From: an uncultured Photobacterium sp.
Lineage (GTDB): Bacteria; Pseudomonadota; Gammaproteobacteria; Enterobacterales; Vibrionaceae
Reading direction: 5' to 3'
Assembly: GCF_947039875.1 (NCBI RefSeq)
Contig: NZ_CAMRAN010000041.1
Coordinates: 1 to 36,447 of the forward strand
Length of the DNA: 36,447 bases
Part shown: piece after piece, positions 11,023-23,611 of the stretch
Layout of the letters: each line of letters begins with the position of its first letter
Numbering within the stretch: the first letter of the stretch is position 1
Position numbers and translations under genes: made by a program
Notes under the pieces: model-generated
The model's database searches: none
Seen by the model: the letters and a program-made list of their open reading frames with translations, nothing else
What the model was told of the DNA's origin: nothing

Positions 11023-11934
11023 ATGCAGAAATACGATATTAAAACCTTTCAGGGCATGATCCTCGCGCTGCAGGATTACTGGGGCCAACAAGGCTGTACA
11101 ATTGTGCAACCTCTTGACATGGAAGTGGGCGCAGGTACCTCTCATCCAATGACGTGTCTACGAGCTCTAGGTCCAGAACCAATTGCAGCAGCGTATGTAC
11201 AACCATCTCGCCGTCCAACCGACGGTCGTTACGGTGAAAACCCTAACCGTCTTCAGCACTACTATCAGTTCCAAGTAATGCTTAAGCCGTCTCCTGATAA
11301 CATTCAGGAACTGTACTTAGGCTCATTAGAAGTCCTAGGTGTAGACACAAAAGTACATGACATCCGTTTTGTAGAAGACAACTGGGAAAACCCAACCTTG
11401 GGTGCTTGGGGTCTTGGCTGGGAAGTTTGGCTTAACGGCATGGAAGTAACACAATTTACTTACTTCCAGCAAGTTGGCGGCCTTGAGTGTAAACCTGTTA
11501 CAGGTGAAATCACTTACGGTATCGAACGCCTAGCGATGTACATTCAAAATGTTGATTCAGTCTATGACTTAGTTTGGACAGATGGCCCATTAGGTAAAGT
11601 AACCTATGGTGATATCTTCCATCAAAACGAAGTTGAGCAATCAACTTACAACTTTGAACACGCTGATGTTGATTTCCTATTTACTTTCTTTGACCAGTGC
11701 GAGAAAGAATCATTGAAGCTGTTAGCACTTGAGCAGCCACTGCCATTGCCAGCTTACGAGCGTATTTTGAAAGCAGCACATGCCTTCAACCTTCTTGATG
11801 CTCGTAAAGCAATTTCAGTAACTGAACGTCAACGTTACATTTTACGTATTCGTAATGTAACCAAACAAGTCGCTGAAGCTTACTATGCATCACGTGAAGC
11901 ACTTGGTTTCCCAATGTGTAAAAAAGATAAGTAA
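11023..11934 (+). CDS. glyQ: Glycine-tRNA ligase alpha subunit
   Basis: 303 aa, identical in length to E. coli GlyQ and highly similar throughout ([37 protein letters not shown], the class II motif [23 protein letters not shown], and [16 protein letters not shown]). GlyQ carries the catalytic core of the alpha2beta2 enzyme that charges tRNA-Gly and needs GlyS for activity. The C-terminus GFPMCKKDK matches the family. glyS begins 9 nt after the stop, so they form one operon. No T-box is seen upstream. The 291-bp gap before it holds the divergent yiaD and glyQ promoter region but no promoter I would call. Confidence 0.97.
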   Translation: MQKYDIKTFQGMILALQDYWGQQGCTIVQPLDMEVGAGTSHPMTCLRALGPEPIAAAYVQPSRRPTDGRYGENPNRLQHYYQFQVMLKPSPDNIQELYLGSLEVLGVDTKVHDIRFVEDNWENPTLGAWGLGWEVWLNGMEVTQFTYFQQVGGLECKPVTGEITYGIERLAMYIQNVDSVYDLVWTDGPLGKVTYGDIFHQNEVEQSTYNFEHADVDFLFTFFDQCEKESLKLLALEQPLPLPAYERILKAAHAFNLLDARKAISVTERQRYILRIRNVTKQVAEAYYASREALGFPMCKKDK

Positions 11935-11943
11935 GGGATAGCC

Positions 11944-14013
11944 ATGACAGATAAGAATTTCTTAATTGAGCTAGGTACTGAAGAGTTGCCACCCAAGGCA
12001 CTTCGCACTCTAGCTGAAGCATTTGCAGCCAACTTTGCAGCGGAGCTAAAAGCCGCTAACTTACCTCACCAAGGTATTAAGTGGTATGCAGCACCGCGTC
12101 GCCTAGCACTTAAAGTAACAGCGCTTGCTGAAAATCAACCTGACAGAATTGTAGAAAAGCGCGGCCCAGCGATTGCGGCAGCATTTGATGCAGAAGGTAA
12201 TGCGACTAAAGCGGCTCAAGGTTGGGCGCGTGGTAACGGTATTACGGTTGATCAAGCTGAACGCATGATTACCGATAAAGGCGAATGGCTACTGTTCAAG
12301 CAAGAAGTAAAAGGCCAACCAGCCCAAACATTATTGCCTGAACTTGTTGCAGCAGCATTAGCTAAACTGCCTATCCCTCGCCCAATGCGTTGGGGTGATA
12401 AAGACACCCAATTTATTCGTCCAGTAAAAACACTGACGATGCTATTAGGTGAAGAGCTCATTGAAGGCACTATTTTAGGTGTTACTTCTGCGCGTACTAT
12501 TCGTGGCCACCGCTTTATGGGTGAAGCTGAATTTACGATCGATAATGCTGACCAATACCCTGCGATTCTAGAAGAACGTGGCAAGGTAATGGCAGACTAC
12601 GATGCACGAAAAGCAATCATTCTAGCTGATGCGAAACTAGCCGCTGAAGCGGTTGGTGGTATTGCAGATCTTGATGATGAGCTAGTTGAAGAAGTTACCT
12701 CTCTTGTTGAATGGCCAGTCGTGCTGACCGCTTCATTTGAAGAAGAGTTCCTAAAGGTACCTTCTGAAGCGTTAGTTTACACCATGAAAGGTGACCAGAA
12801 GTACTTCCCTGTTTATGATGCGGAAGGCAAACTAGTCCCTAAGTTCATCTTCGTCTCTAACATCATCTCAAACGATCCAAGCCAAGTTATCTCAGGTAAT
12901 GAGAAAGTAGTCCGTCCACGTTTAGCGGATGCTGAATTCTTCTTTAATACTGACCTTAAGAGCAAGTTAGTTGATCGCCTACCTCAACTTGAGACAGCCA
13001 TCTTCCAACAACAGCTTGGTACCATTAAAGATAAAACCGATCGTATCACTGAGCTTGCGGGCTACATTGCAGAGAAAATCGGCGCTGATATTACTAATGC
13101 TAAGCGTGCTGGCCTACTGGCGAAGTGTGACTTAATGACCTCTATGGTATTTGAGTTCACTGAAACCCAGGGTGTTATGGGTATGCACTATGCACGTCAT
13201 GATGGCGAAGCAGAAGATGTTGCACTAGCACTAAACGAGCAATACATGCCACGTTTTGCTGGCGACCAACTACCAAGCACTGGTGTTTCTTCTGCAGTGG
13301 CGATGGCAGATAAACTAGATACTATCGTAGGTATCTTTGGTATTGGCCAAGCACCAAAAGGTAGCGACCCATTTGCATTGCGTCGTGCATCTTTAGGTGT
13401 GCTACGTATCATCGTTGAAAACGGTTACGACTTAGATCTTGTTGACTTAGTTGCTAAAGCGCACTCATTGTTTGGTGATAAACTGACGAACGCTAACGTT
13501 GATTCAGATGTAATTGAATTCATGCTTGGTCGTTTCCGTGCATGGTACCAAGATGCAGGCTTTAGCATTGACGTTATTCAAGCTGTACTTGCAATGCACC
13601 CTACTCAACCGTCTGATTTTGATAAGCGTGTTAAAGCAGTAAGTCATTTCCGTGACTTAGATGCAGCAGAATCACTTGCCGCAGCCAACAAGCGTGTAGG
13701 TAATATTCTCGCGAAATTTGATGGCGAGCTACCAGCGACCATTAACAACAGCTTGTTAGTAGAAACGGCAGAGAAAGAACTAGCACAAAAAGTAGAGACG
13801 GTTGTTGCAACACTTGCACCAGTCTTTGCTGCGGGTGATTACCAACAAGCACTCACAGAACTAGCATCACTACGTGAGCCTGTTGATGCATTCTTTGATA
13901 ATGTAATGGTAATGGCTGATGACGAGCAACTTAAAGTTAACCGTCTAGCACTGCTAAACCTATTACGTAACCAGTTCTTACAAGTAGCCGATATTTCATT
14001 ACTGCAAAAGTAA
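11944..14013 (+). CDS. glyS: Glycine-tRNA ligase beta subunit
   Basis: 689 aa, the same length as E. coli GlyS. It starts [16 protein letters not shown], the hallmark N-terminus. Recognisable core stretches include [27 protein letters not shown], the HD-like segment with [17 protein letters not shown]...YARHDGE, and the C-terminal tRNA-anticodon-binding domain ([18 protein letters not shown]). It supplies tRNA recognition and completes the alpha2beta2 synthetase with GlyQ. A GGGATA site lies just before the ATG. A strong terminator follows 28 bp after the stop. Confidence 0.97.
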   Translation: MTDKNFLIELGTEELPPKALRTLAEAFAANFAAELKAANLPHQGIKWYAAPRRLALKVTALAENQPDRIVEKRGPAIAAAFDAEGNATKAAQGWARGNGITVDQAERMITDKGEWLLFKQEVKGQPAQTLLPELVAAALAKLPIPRPMRWGDKDTQFIRPVKTLTMLLGEELIEGTILGVTSARTIRGHRFMGEAEFTIDNADQYPAILEERGKVMADYDARKAIILADAKLAAEAVGGIADLDDELVEEVTSLVEWPVVLTASFEEEFLKVPSEALVYTMKGDQKYFPVYDAEGKLVPKFIFVSNIISNDPSQVISGNEKVVRPRLADAEFFFNTDLKSKLVDRLPQLETAIFQQQLGTIKDKTDRITELAGYIAEKIGADITNAKRAGLLAKCDLMTSMVFEFTETQGVMGMHYARHDGEAEDVALALNEQYMPRFAGDQLPSTGVSSAVAMADKLDTIVGIFGIGQAPKGSDPFALRRASLGVLRIIVENGYDLDLVDLVAKAHSLFGDKLTNANVDSDVIEFMLGRFRAWYQDAGFSIDVIQAVLAMHPTQPSDFDKRVKAVSHFRDLDAAESLAAANKRVGNILAKFDGELPATINNSLLVETAEKELAQKVETVVATLAPVFAAGDYQQALTELASLREPVDAFFDNVMVMADDEQLKVNRLALLNLLRNQFLQVADISLLQK

Positions 14014-14041
14014 CGATTATCGCTAATAAATAAGAATGACT

Positions 14042-14065
14042 AACCACGCTGCGGCGTGGTTTTTT
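14042..14065 (+). terminator. Terminator of glyQS
   Basis: AACCACGC-TGCG-GCGTGGTT: an 8-bp stem running into a T tract (14060-14065). Confidence 0.9.
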
Positions 14066-14092
14066 ATAACTTAAATATTGGTAATTTAATAT

Positions 14093-14108
14093 TGTTCCAC
14101 GTGAAACA
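14093..14108. promoter_or_regulatory. parS: parS centromere site (ParB binding)
   Basis: TGTTCCACGTGAAACA differs at one base (position 5, T to C) from the near-universal chromosomal parS palindrome. It is intergenic, directly after the glyQS terminator, about 18.6 kb from oriC and 21.5 kb from parA in this window. Chromosomal parS sites are known to cluster around the origin and load ParB; function here is inferred from sequence. Confidence 0.88.
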
Positions 14109-14248
14109 TTCGACACAGCCGACCACTACCATTTAGGGTAACTAAGGGTTTCGCTTCTGGTTACAATCAGGTATTTTGATCTATCGCCCATCATATAACG
14201 GGCATCGCAAGCACGTAACCCTGCACTGATATAGAGGTCGATAGCACC

Positions 14249-15499
14249 ATGGAATTTTCTGGCTTTGGCGATAAGTTCGCTGGCGATTCAGGCATTACTC
14301 AATTAATGCACGATTTAAATGATGGCTTAACCAACCCTGATGCGATCATGCTCGGAGGTGGTAATCCAGCTCAGATTCCAACAATAGTTGATTATTTTAA
14401 TCAACTATTAATAGAAATGGCCACCTCTGGTGAGTTGACCGCATCGATCACCAACTACGATGGTCCTCAAGGAAAAGACCGTTTTATTAATTCCCTCGCG
14501 GCGTTGCTTAAACACCATTATGGTTGGGACATCAGCAGTAAAAACATTACTCTCACCAACGGTAGTCAAAGTGCCTTTTTTAATTTATTTAACTTATTAG
14601 CAGGCAAATGCCGTAATGGTGCCAGTAAGAAAATTCTATTACCGCTATCTCCTGAATATATTGGCTATGCTGATGCGGGTTTGGAACAAAATATGTTTGT
14701 CTCTTACCAACCCACTATTAGCTTATTGGATAATGGCTTATTTAAATACCATATTGATTTTAGTAAGTTGGTTATTGATGACAGTATTGGTGCAATTTGT
14801 GCTTCTCGCCCAACCAACCCGACAGGTAACGTGCTGACTGATGATGAAGTCAAACAACTCGATGCGCTCGCTCAAGCACATAATATTCCGCTAATTATCG
14901 ACAATGCTTATGGCATGCCTTTCCCTGATATTATCTTTGCTGATGTCACCCCTTTTTGGAACAGCAATACCATTTTATGTATGAGCTTATCTAAACTAGG
15001 TTTACCCGGTATTCGCTGCGGAATAGTGATTGCCAATGAAGAAATTATTACGGCGCTCACCAATATCAACGGCATTATCAACCTCGCTCCTGGCAGTTTA
15101 GGTCCGGCAATTGCTGATAAGCTAATCGCCCGTAATGATTTATTGCGGTTAAGTCATGACGTCATTCGCCCTTTTTATCAGCGCAAAGCACAATATGCCG
15201 TTAATCGATTACAGCATTATATTACCGATCCACGGTTTCGAATTCATAAGCCAGAAGGCGCGATATTTTTATGGTTATGGTGTGATGAATTTCCGATCAC
15301 GACTAAAGAGCTGTATCAACGCTTAAAATTGCGCGGGGTGTTAATTGTTCCGGGGGAATATTTCTTTATTGGTTTACAACAGCCATGGCAACACAGTCAG
15401 CAATGTATACGCATGAACTACGTTCAAAGTGACGAACAAATGGAGCGCGGAATTAAAATTATTGCAGAAGAAATTACACGAGCTTATACCATGGGTTAA
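14249..15499 (+). CDS. avtA: Valine-pyruvate aminotransferase AvtA
   Basis: 416 aa (E. coli AvtA 417). A PLP-dependent fold-type I aminotransferase that interconverts valine and pyruvate with 2-oxoisovalerate and alanine; it is an alternative route to valine and alanine. It matches E. coli AvtA throughout: GDKFAGDSGIT (7-17), MLGGGNPAQIP (34-44), NYDGPQGK (69-76), NGSQSAFF (104-111) and SRPTNPTGN (186-194). Asp218 and Tyr221 lie in IIDNAYG and contact the cofactor. The PLP lysine is Lys249 in SLSKLGLPG. GAGG lies 12 nt before the ATG, a long spacing. It runs alone between the parS region and a bidirectional terminator facing gyrB. Confidence 0.94.
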   Translation: MEFSGFGDKFAGDSGITQLMHDLNDGLTNPDAIMLGGGNPAQIPTIVDYFNQLLIEMATSGELTASITNYDGPQGKDRFINSLAALLKHHYGWDISSKNITLTNGSQSAFFNLFNLLAGKCRNGASKKILLPLSPEYIGYADAGLEQNMFVSYQPTISLLDNGLFKYHIDFSKLVIDDSIGAICASRPTNPTGNVLTDDEVKQLDALAQAHNIPLIIDNAYGMPFPDIIFADVTPFWNSNTILCMSLSKLGLPGIRCGIVIANEEIITALTNINGIINLAPGSLGPAIADKLIARNDLLRLSHDVIRPFYQRKAQYAVNRLQHYITDPRFRIHKPEGAIFLWLWCDEFPITTKELYQRLKLRGVLIVPGEYFFIGLQQPWQHSQQCIRMNYVQSDEQMERGIKIIAEEITRAYTMG

Positions 15500-15550
15500 C
15501 CAACCCTATTCTGCCCTCCCCTTTAATAACAACAATAAAATTACCCTATA

Positions 15551-15581
15551 AAAAAACGCCGCTAATCATAGCGGCGTTTTT
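15551..15581. terminator. Bidirectional terminator between avtA and gyrB
   Basis: ACGCCGCTA-ATCA-TAGCGGCGT: a perfect 9-bp stem (15556-15577) with a run of A on the left and T on the right, between the convergent avtA and dnaA-gyrB operons. Confidence 0.92.
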
Positions 15582-15604
15582 ATAACTATTAACCTAATGA
15601 CAAA

Positions 15605-18040
<2,436 letters not shown>

Positions 18041-19123
18041 TTAATTATCCTGTGTTATCTTGCCGTGTTCGACCATGAACAACCTACCGTTTTCATCAAG
18101 CATATCAACCACTTGCTCGCGACTAATAGCACTAATGAACACTTGGGCGTTAGTTTCCTTTAATCGTTGCGCTAGCAACGCTCGCCTATGGCTATCCAAT
18201 TCGGAAGCAAAATCATCAATTAGGTAAATACACTGTTTGCCGGTGGCCTCAGTAAGATGTAGACCTTGCGCTAAACGCAACGCACACACCATTAACTTTA
18301 GCTGACCGCGGGACAAAACGTCCTCAACCGGTGTTCCAGCAACTTTAATCCGTAAATCAGCCTTATGGGGCCCACTTACGGTATAGCCAAGCTGACAGTC
18401 ACGTTCAAAATTACGTTGCAGCAGCTCAGCATACGGTGTTTCTTTTTCCCAGCCACGGTAAAAACCAAGCTGGATTTCAAATTCAGGTAGGAATACCTGA
18501 CATATTTCAGCCGCTTTAATTTTTACGGCTGTAATGTATTCTTGACGCCACACACTGATTTGTTCAGCAAGTAACGCCAGCTCTTGATCCCAATAACTGA
18601 GTTCACGGTAGCTACGTGCCTGCTTTAATAATGCATTACGTTGTTTCGTCAATCGTTTTAAGCGGCTCCATGCATTATAGAACTTTGGTTCAACATGAAA
18701 CACACCCCAATCAATAAAAGACCGTCGAAACTTAGGTCCGCCGATCAGTAAATCAAACCCTTCAGGGGTAATTAACTGTAATGGTAAAATCTGTGCTAGC
18801 TGCGCTAACTTTTGATTACCTTCACCACCAATCTTAACTTCGGTAGTACCATCACGTTGCTTGCTGATCCCTAAAGGTAAAGTGAGGTCGTTGTTATCAG
18901 TGACTCGACCATGAATAAACAATTGATGTTGTTCATGGCGAATAACACGGCTGGTTAAATGGCTACGAAACGAACGTCCATGTCCTAAATAATGAATCGC
19001 TTCAAGAACACTGGTTTTACCGCTGCCATTCGCGCCAACCAAAAAATTAAACCCGCTGGCTAACGTAATATCACACTGAGCAATATTACGAAAATCCTGC
19101 ACTAATAACCGAGTAAGCGCCAT
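18041..19123 (-). CDS. recF: DNA replication and repair protein RecF
   Basis: 360 aa. An SMC/ABC-like ATPase that with RecO and RecR loads RecA at gaps. Walker A is GANGSGKTS (about 32-40), followed by the RecF-specific HGRSFRSHL. The signature region is VLSRGQLKL and the Walker B-like region [12 protein letters not shown]. It lies 2 nt after dnaN, so translational coupling is likely. Confidence 0.97.
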   Translation of the reverse strand: MALTRLLVQDFRNIAQCDITLASGFNFLVGANGSGKTSVLEAIHYLGHGRSFRSHLTSRVIRHEQHQLFIHGRVTDNNDLTLPLGISKQRDGTTEVKIGGEGNQKLAQLAQILPLQLITPEGFDLLIGGPKFRRSFIDWGVFHVEPKFYNAWSRLKRLTKQRNALLKQARSYRELSYWDQELALLAEQISVWRQEYITAVKIKAAEICQVFLPEFEIQLGFYRGWEKETPYAELLQRNFERDCQLGYTVSGPHKADLRIKVAGTPVEDVLSRGQLKLMVCALRLAQGLHLTEATGKQCIYLIDDFASELDSHRRALLAQRLKETNAQVFISAISREQVVDMLDENGRLFMVEHGKITQDN

Positions 19124-19125
19124 AA

Positions 19126-20226
19126 TTACAGTCTAATTGGCATTACTACATACATGGCTTCATCATTGGTTGCATCTTCAATTAATGACGGTGCATTCGC
19201 ATCCGATAATGACAACCGTACTTGATCACACTTAAGGGTGTTTAATACATCAAGTACGTAGCTAACATTAAAACCAATTTCTAAGCTGTCACCCTCATAA
19301 TCAACATCAAGAAACTCTTCCGCTTCTTCTTGTTCTGGGTTATTAGCCGTAATGCGCATTTCACCATTAGATAAACCGACTCTTACGCCACGAAATTTTT
19401 CATTGGATAAAATAGCCGCTCGCGCAAACGCTTTACGCATCTCATCACAACTAGCCTCAACAAACTTGGTGCTATTTTGTGGCATGACACGACGGTAATC
19501 AGGGAAACGTCCATCAACTAACTTAGTGGTAAACACAAAATTACCCACCGTCGCGCGTAAATTTGAATGACCAATTTGAATATTGACTAAGGCTTCTGGA
19601 TTATCAAACAACCGCACTAATTCTAGTACCCCTTTACGCGGCACAATAATTTGTTTGGTTGGTAAATCATGGCCTGTATCAATCGCACAAACCGCCATAC
19701 GGTGACCGTCGGTTGCAACTGAACGTAAATGTTGACCATCAGTTTCAAATAGCATTCCGTTAAGGTAGTAACGCACATCTTGGTTTGCCATTGAAAATTG
19801 AGTGCTATCAATCAGCTGACGCATACGCCCCTGTTCAATCGTGAACTCAACTTCACTTTGCCAATCTTCAATATTTGGAAAATCAGCCGCAGATAATGTC
19901 GTTAATGTGTAGCGACTACGACCAGAACGAATTAACACTCGATCACCTTCATAGATAACCGCGATGGTGGCACTATCAGGTAAGCCACGACAAATATCTA
20001 AAAATTTCCGCGACGGTACTGTCACAGCACCCGCTTCAAAATCGCCTTCTAGCGCAATTTTTGCAATGAGCTCAACTTCAAGATCGGTACCTGTCATTGA
20101 CAAGCATCCATTCTCAACTTGCAGCAGAATATTGCCTAAAATAGGTAATGACGGACGACCACCTAGTGCACCAGTCACCTGTTGCAAAGGTTTTAATAAA
20201 TGTTCACGTTCAACAGTAAATTTCAT
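19126..20226 (-). CDS. dnaN: DNA polymerase III beta sliding clamp
   Basis: 366 aa, the same length as E. coli DnaN. Conserved start [17 protein letters not shown] and end [17 protein letters not shown], the latter forming part of the pocket that holds clamp-binding motifs of polymerases. Three repeated clamp domains of about 120 residues are implied by length. It begins 1 nt after the dnaA stop. Confidence 0.98.
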   Translation of the reverse strand: MKFTVEREHLLKPLQQVTGALGGRPSLPILGNILLQVENGCLSMTGTDLEVELIAKIALEGDFEAGAVTVPSRKFLDICRGLPDSATIAVIYEGDRVLIRSGRSRYTLTTLSAADFPNIEDWQSEVEFTIEQGRMRQLIDSTQFSMANQDVRYYLNGMLFETDGQHLRSVATDGHRMAVCAIDTGHDLPTKQIIVPRKGVLELVRLFDNPEALVNIQIGHSNLRATVGNFVFTTKLVDGRFPDYRRVMPQNSTKFVEASCDEMRKAFARAAILSNEKFRGVRVGLSNGEMRITANNPEQEEAEEFLDVDYEGDSLEIGFNVSYVLDVLNTLKCDQVRLSLSDANAPSLIEDATNDEAMYVVMPIRL

Positions 20227-20227
20227 A

Positions 20228-21625
20228 TTAAGACGACAACGTTCTAATTAGGTTTGAATAATCTTCTTTAATATCGTGGCTTTCTTCGCGTAACTGCTCA
20301 ATCTTACGACAAGCATGAAGTACGGTCGTATGATCACGACCACCAAAGGCATCGCCAATCTCAGGAAGACTGTGGTTTGTCAGTTCTTTTGCTAACGCCA
20401 TCGCCATTTGACGAGGACGAGCAACACTACGAGAGCGACGCTTAGACAGCATATCAGCCATCTTTATTTTATAATATTCTGCAACAGTCTTCTGAATATT
20501 ATCAATCGTCACTAGCTTTTCTTGTAGCGCTAATAAATCACGCAGTGCTTCACGAACAAAATCAATCGTGATCGCGCGACCAGTAAAATTAGCATTGGCT
20601 ATCACACGATTCAACGCACCCTCTAATTCACGCACATTGGAACGTAACCGCTTTGCAATAAAGAACGCCACTTCGTCAGCTAAACGAATGTTATGATCTT
20701 CAGCTTTCTTCATTAAAATAGCAACGCGGGTTTCAAGCTCGGGCGGCTCAATAGCAACAGTCAGTCCCCAACCAAAGCGTGATTTTAAACGGTCTTCAAC
20801 CCCATTAATTTCACGAGGGTAACGATCTGATGTCAAAATAATTTGTTGATTACCTTCTAATAACGCATTAAAGGTATGAAAAAATTCTTCTTGAGAGCGT
20901 TCTTTATTGGCAAAAAATTGAATGTCATCAATCAAGAGAGCGTCAACACTACGGTAATAACGCTTAAATTCTTCAATGGCATTATTCTGCAGTGCTTTTA
21001 CCATATCTTGCACAAAACGCTCAGAGTGCATGTAAACAACTTTAGCGTTGGGTTTACGATTAGCAATCGCATTACCCACCGCATGTAACAAGTGCGTTTT
21101 ACCTAAACCAGTACCACCGTATAAAAATAACGGATTGTAGGCAGCTCCTGGGTTATCAGACACCTGACGACAAGCAGCAAGACCTAATTGGTTTGATTTA
21201 CCTTCCACAAAATTATTGAAATTATGTTTAGGGTTTACATTTGAACGATAGCCACCAGGTGATTCCGTTTGTACAGGAGACGGTGCCGGTTCGTAATGCA
21301 TTGGCTCAGGTTCAGTGCGAGGTCTTGATTGCGGTAAGGTAAAAACCGGCGGCGCAACAGGTTGAGGCGGCGCAACAACAGGTTTGCTACCAACTTCAAA
21401 ACGCAGACTCGGAACATCAGCACCACAAAATTCATTAAGTAGTCGATTGATATTATTAAGATATTTATCACGCACCCAATCTAAGACAAACCGATTGGGA
21501 GCAAATAATGTCAATGTATGATCATTTAATTCAGCCTGAAGCGGACGCAGCCACATACTGAATTCTGTCGCAGGGAGTTCTTCCTGAAGGCGTTGAAGGC
21601 ACTGCAACCATAGCGAAGATGACAA
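20228..21625 (-). CDS. dnaA: Chromosomal replication initiator DnaA
   Basis: 465 aa from the proposed TTG start. Domain I is [24 protein letters not shown] (2-25). A proline-rich linker covers about 81-130. The AAA+ core has Walker [11 protein letters not shown] (169-178) and Walker [10 protein letters not shown]. The C-terminal DNA-binding helix-turn-helix ends with the DnaA signature [15 protein letters not shown]. The frame stays open 21 codons upstream, but that extension is a hydrophobic run absent from DnaA proteins. The TTG at 21625 has GGAG 6 nt before it and gives exactly the Vibrio-type beginning [10 protein letters not shown]. The upstream DNA carries several DnaA boxes, so autoregulation is likely. 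Confidence 0.96.
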   Translation of the reverse strand: MSSSLWLQCLQRLQEELPATEFSMWLRPLQAELNDHTLTLFAPNRFVLDWVRDKYLNNINRLLNEFCGADVPSLRFEVGSKPVVAPPQPVAPPVFTLPQSRPRTEPEPMHYEPAPSPVQTESPGGYRSNVNPKHNFNNFVEGKSNQLGLAACRQVSDNPGAAYNPLFLYGGTGLGKTHLLHAVGNAIANRKPNAKVVYMHSERFVQDMVKALQNNAIEEFKRYYRSVDALLIDDIQFFANKERSQEEFFHTFNALLEGNQQIILTSDRYPREINGVEDRLKSRFGWGLTVAIEPPELETRVAILMKKAEDHNIRLADEVAFFIAKRLRSNVRELEGALNRVIANANFTGRAITIDFVREALRDLLALQEKLVTIDNIQKTVAEYYKIKMADMLSKRRSRSVARPRQMAMALAKELTNHSLPEIGDAFGGRDHTTVLHACRKIEQLREESHDIKEDYSNLIRTLSS

Positions 21626-22101
21626 GGTAGACTCCACACTGAATAAACAAAACACAAAAAGGGAGATAATTTTATACTCGCTGAACAAGGATCGCCAGTA
21701 AAGAGATCCCAGATCCAGTGAATAAGATCTAACTTATGCACATAGATCTCACAATAAAATGTAAGATCAGTACAATTTAACCCACCTTTACCCACAGCTA
21801 TATTAACACAAGTGCCACAAAGATAAGTCTTTCATTGCCCGTTTAATGCTGTTTTTACTCAATAATGACCATTATATCATCAGCTATTATCATCCACAGG
21901 GAAAACCTATCGCTGTGGGTAACCTTTTATAACAATCAGCGCCCTTTTATATACCGTAAAAAGCATAATATCAGACTGTAATATGTCAGTAGCCAAACAA
22001 ATGGTTATTTCAAATAACTGTTAATTATTATCTTTATGATTAAATATCGAGGTAGGATGAATTCACCAAATAAAACCCTATAAAGGAAAGGAAAATACCG
22101 A
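21626..22101. promoter_or_regulatory. dnaA regulatory region: DnaA boxes and GATC cluster
   Basis: This 476-bp gap carries the dnaA leader and promoter (minus strand) and the ABC transporter promoter (plus strand). DnaA-box matches are TTATGCACA (21734-21742, fits TTATNCACA exactly), TTACCCACA (21788-21796), TCATCCACA (21890-21898) and TGTGGGTAA (21914-21922, inverted TTACCCACA). Six GATC sites fall at 21690, 21705, 21712, 21726, 21745 and 21765, within 80 bp. These suggest DnaA autoregulation and Dam/SeqA control, as known for E. coli dnaA. No -35/-10 pair is clear enough to call. A 15-nt palindrome (22004-22018, GTTATTT-C-AAATAAC) lies about 85 bp before the transporter gene and could be its operator. 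Confidence 0.7.
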
Positions 22102-22857
22102 ATGAAAAACTGGATAAAAACGTTAGTGATCGCAAGTACCCTATTTGCTAGTACAACCACCAGTGTTATAGCTGCAACCACGGTTAAAGTAGGTATGTCT
22201 GGTCGTTATTTCCCTTTTACTTTTGTTAGTCAAGATAAGTTACAAGGATTTGAAGTTGATCTCTGGAATGAAATTGGTAAACGCAATGACTATAACGTCG
22301 AATTTGTTACCGCAAGTTTCTCTGGTTTGTTTGGACAACTAGATACAGGGCGTATTGATACTATTTCAAATCAAATTTCTATTACCCCTGCTCGCCAAAC
22401 CAAATTTTTATTTAGTCAACCTTATGTAATTGATGGCGCACAATTAGTGGTAAGAAAAGGCAATGACAGCATTCACTCAACAGCAGATTTAAATGGTAAA
22501 ACAGTTGGTGTTAATTTAGGTTCAAACTATGAGCAACTGCTACGTCATTTGCCTAATGCCAAAGACATTAATATCAAGACCTATGACAGTGGTATTGAAC
22601 AAGATGTGGCCTTAGGTCGTACTGATGCCTTTGTGATGGATCGTTTATCATCCGTGGCTATCATCAGTAGTAAACCATTACCACTCCAACTAGCAGGAAA
22701 ACCTTTTGCAGCCATTGAAAACGCATGGCCATTTTTAAATAACGCCAAGGGGAAGTTACTCCAACAACAAGTTAATCAAGCCTTAGCTTCTATGCGCAAA
22801 GATGGCACGCTTACTGCGATATCAAATAAGTGGTTCCATAGCGATATCACACAATAA
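22102..22857 (+). CDS. Polar amino acid (probably cystine) ABC transporter, substrate-binding protein
   Basis: 251 aa. A Sec signal peptide (charged MKNWIK, hydrophobic to about 20) probably cleaves near residue 24 (SVIA). The mature protein is a family 3 periplasmic solute-binding protein: VGMSGRYFPFTF, GFEVDLWNEIGKR, DTISNQISITPARQTKFLFSQPY, and DAFVMDRLSS. It resembles FliY/TcyJ and TcyA cystine-binding proteins, and V. cholerae has a similar transporter between dnaA and rpmH. The substrate is inferred, not shown. AAGGAAAGG precedes the ATG. It is followed by a stem-loop and then the permease and ATPase genes. Confidence 0.87.
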   Translation: MKNWIKTLVIASTLFASTTTSVIAATTVKVGMSGRYFPFTFVSQDKLQGFEVDLWNEIGKRNDYNVEFVTASFSGLFGQLDTGRIDTISNQISITPARQTKFLFSQPYVIDGAQLVVRKGNDSIHSTADLNGKTVGVNLGSNYEQLLRHLPNAKDINIKTYDSGIEQDVALGRTDAFVMDRLSSVAIISSKPLPLQLAGKPFAAIENAWPFLNNAKGKLLQQQVNQALASMRKDGTLTAISNKWFHSDITQ

Positions 22858-22868
22858 TTAACCGTTTC

Positions 22869-22892
22869 ACCATTACGACTCATTGTAATGGT
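22869..22892 (+). other. Intercistronic stem-loop
   Basis: ACCATTAC, 8-nt loop, GTAATGGT: a perfect 8-bp stem with no U-tract, in the 82-nt gap between the binding-protein gene and the permease gene. Such hairpins often protect the upstream message and give more binding protein than membrane subunits; that role is inferred. Confidence 0.6.
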
Positions 22893-22939
22893 AAATCTAT
22901 TTTACCTCGTTAATATAACTAGTACAGCGGATCACCATT

Positions 22940-23611
22940 ATGGGTTTTGATTTTAATTATATGTTGTCGTTGATGCCTATTTTGTTGAAATACCTACCAA
23001 CGACATTACTCATGGCCGCTATTGGTGCCATTTTCGCCTTGATACTTGGCCTAATTTTAGCGCTAATACGCATTTATAAACTACCGCTACTTAGCCCACT
23101 GACACAACTTTATATCAGTTTTTTTCGTGGTACTCCGTTATTAGTACAACTATTTTTACTGTATTACGGCTTACCACAAGTGCTGCCAAGTTTAGTTGGA
23201 TTAAACGCATTCAATGCCGCCGTTATTGGCCTTAGCCTTCATTTTGCGGCATACATGGCTGAAAGTATTCGTGCAGCTATTATCGGGGTTGATCGCAGCC
23301 AACGTGAAGCTAGTTTAGCGATCGGCATGACAGAATGGCAAACCATGCGTCGTATTATATTGCCGCAAGCCACTCGCATCGCGTTACCATCATTGATGAA
23401 TTACTTTATTGATATGATTAAATCAACCTCACTCGCCTTTACTTTAGGTGTGCCAGAAATCATGGCAAAAGCACAAATGGAAGCGTCATCTAGCTTTAAA
23501 TTTTTTGAAGCTTTCCTTGCTGTTGCAATTATATACTGGGCTGTAGTAATAGTGCTTACTCGCTTACAGCAATTAGCTGAAACACGTTTAGATAGGGCTT
23601 ACGTACGATGA
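22940..23611 (+). CDS. Polar amino acid (probably cystine) ABC transporter, permease
   Basis: 223 aa, HisM/TcyL (YecS) family. An N-terminal hydrophobic region is followed by the FFRGTPLLVQLFLLYYGLP segment characteristic of polar amino acid permeases. The EAA loop that docks to the ATPase is REASLAIGMTEWQTMRRIILPQA (about 125-147). About five membrane helices are expected. Its last codons overlap the ATPase gene by 4 nt (ATGA), indicating coupled translation. A single permease gene implies a homodimer. Confidence 0.9.
   Translation: MGFDFNYMLSLMPILLKYLPTTLLMAAIGAIFALILGLILALIRIYKLPLLSPLTQLYISFFRGTPLLVQLFLLYYGLPQVLPSLVGLNAFNAAVIGLSLHFAAYMAESIRAAIIGVDRSQREASLAIGMTEWQTMRRIILPQATRIALPSLMNYFIDMIKSTSLAFTLGVPEIMAKAQMEASSSFKFFEAFLAVAIIYWAVVIVLTRLQQLAETRLDRAYVR

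Noticed and set aside
11886..11901. parS-like sequence with CACGTGAA inside glyQ
   Set aside because: Three mismatches, within conserved GlyQ codons (YYASREA), so coding constraint explains it.
21626..21688. Upstream extension of dnaA to the first in-frame ATG
   Set aside because: It adds a hydrophobic stretch absent from DnaA and overlooks the GGAG-TTG signal that gives the conserved N-terminus.
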